From positions 1 through 7,067 of the forward strand of contig JALWNJ010000091.1 of the NCBI GenBank assembly GCA_026995955.1: DNA of 7,067 nucleotides, written 5' to 3'. A model generated the notes under the pieces. The model did no database searches. It worked only from the letters and a program-made list of their open reading frames with translations, and had not been told where the DNA came from. The stretch is from Gammaproteobacteria bacterium. Its GTDB lineage: Bacteria; Pseudomonadota; Gammaproteobacteria; J044. Position 1 is the stretch's first letter. Each line of letters opens with the position of its first letter. Shown piece after piece: positions 6,930-7,067 of the stretch. The position numbers and the translations under genes are program-made.

Positions 6930-7067
6930 AACCGAAGCCCCACTGGCGGTCTGGGCCGAGGCCCTGTACCTGACCAACCTGCTGCTGCTCCCGGGGCTGG
7001 CCTTCCTGGCCCTGCTGTTCCTCTGGCTGCGCCACCGCAAGCGGGCCACGGTGGTGGAGCGCATGCA
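6913..7067 (+). CDS. Unidentified small membrane protein, 5' part, nor operon
   Basis: The gene starts at an ATG inside the end of norQ (17-base overlap) and runs off the window; 51 residues are visible. A short polar N-terminus (MTPKPETEAPLAVWAEALY) is followed by one strong membrane segment (LTNLLLLPGLAFLALLFLWL, about 20-39) and then a basic stretch RHRKR, so the N-terminus probably faces the periplasm by the positive-inside rule. It is not NorD, which is a large soluble VWA-domain protein. I cannot name it. Overlap with norQ and codon use like its neighbours argue that it is a real operon gene. Confidence 0.7.
   Translation, partial: MTPKPETEAPLAVWAEALYLTNLLLLPGLAFLALLFLWLRHRKRATVVERM

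Noticed and set aside
5793..7064. 423-residue minus-strand frame opposite norF and norQ
   Set aside because: No recognisable domain, and it is fully antisense to well-supported norF and norQ.

Overview
The window is high-GC DNA (about two thirds G+C by eye) with dense, overlapping genes. It looks like a denitrifying proteobacterium, most likely a gammaproteobacterium (perhaps a sulfur-oxidising Chromatiales-type organism). That placement rests on gene content and protein style only and is tentative.

Layout. (1) Positions 1-1566 hold two adjacent plus-strand genes for cupredoxin/multicopper-oxidase (MCO) proteins. The first is cut by the window edge; the second is complete. The copper ligands of one MCO appear to be divided between the two polypeptides. 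A strong GC hairpin follows at 1597-1620. (2) Positions 1567-1774 are a regulatory gap with a near-consensus CRP-type site and two further dyads, leading into a Crp/Fnr-family regulator (1775-2461). (3) A minus-strand pair of small conserved-type hypothetical genes (2474-2779 and 2769-3194) runs toward the regulator. (4) Positions 3195-3398 are a divergent promoter region. It holds a perfect FNR/DNR box (TTGAT-N4-ATCAA) centred exactly 41.5 bases upstream of the start site implied by a TGTAAT -10 element. (5) From 3399 to the window end runs a nitric oxide reductase operon: norC, norB, a hairpin, norE (CoxIII-like), norF (small CoxIV-like), norQ (AAA+ ATPase), and the start of a small unidentified membrane-protein gene.

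How they work together. NorC (membrane-anchored cytochrome c) passes electrons to NorB, which reduces NO to N2O. NorE and NorF are membrane accessory proteins. NorQ is the MoxR-type ATPase that, with NorD (not in this window), is needed to activate NorB, probably by metal insertion. From norE onward the genes overlap by 4-17 bases, so translation is probably coupled. The Crp/Fnr regulator is an obvious candidate to act at the norC box, but its recognition helix mixes CRP-like and FNR-like residues, and its own upstream site is CRP-like. The best candidate for something undescribed is the two-gene MCO and its possible link to the NO-reductase locus.
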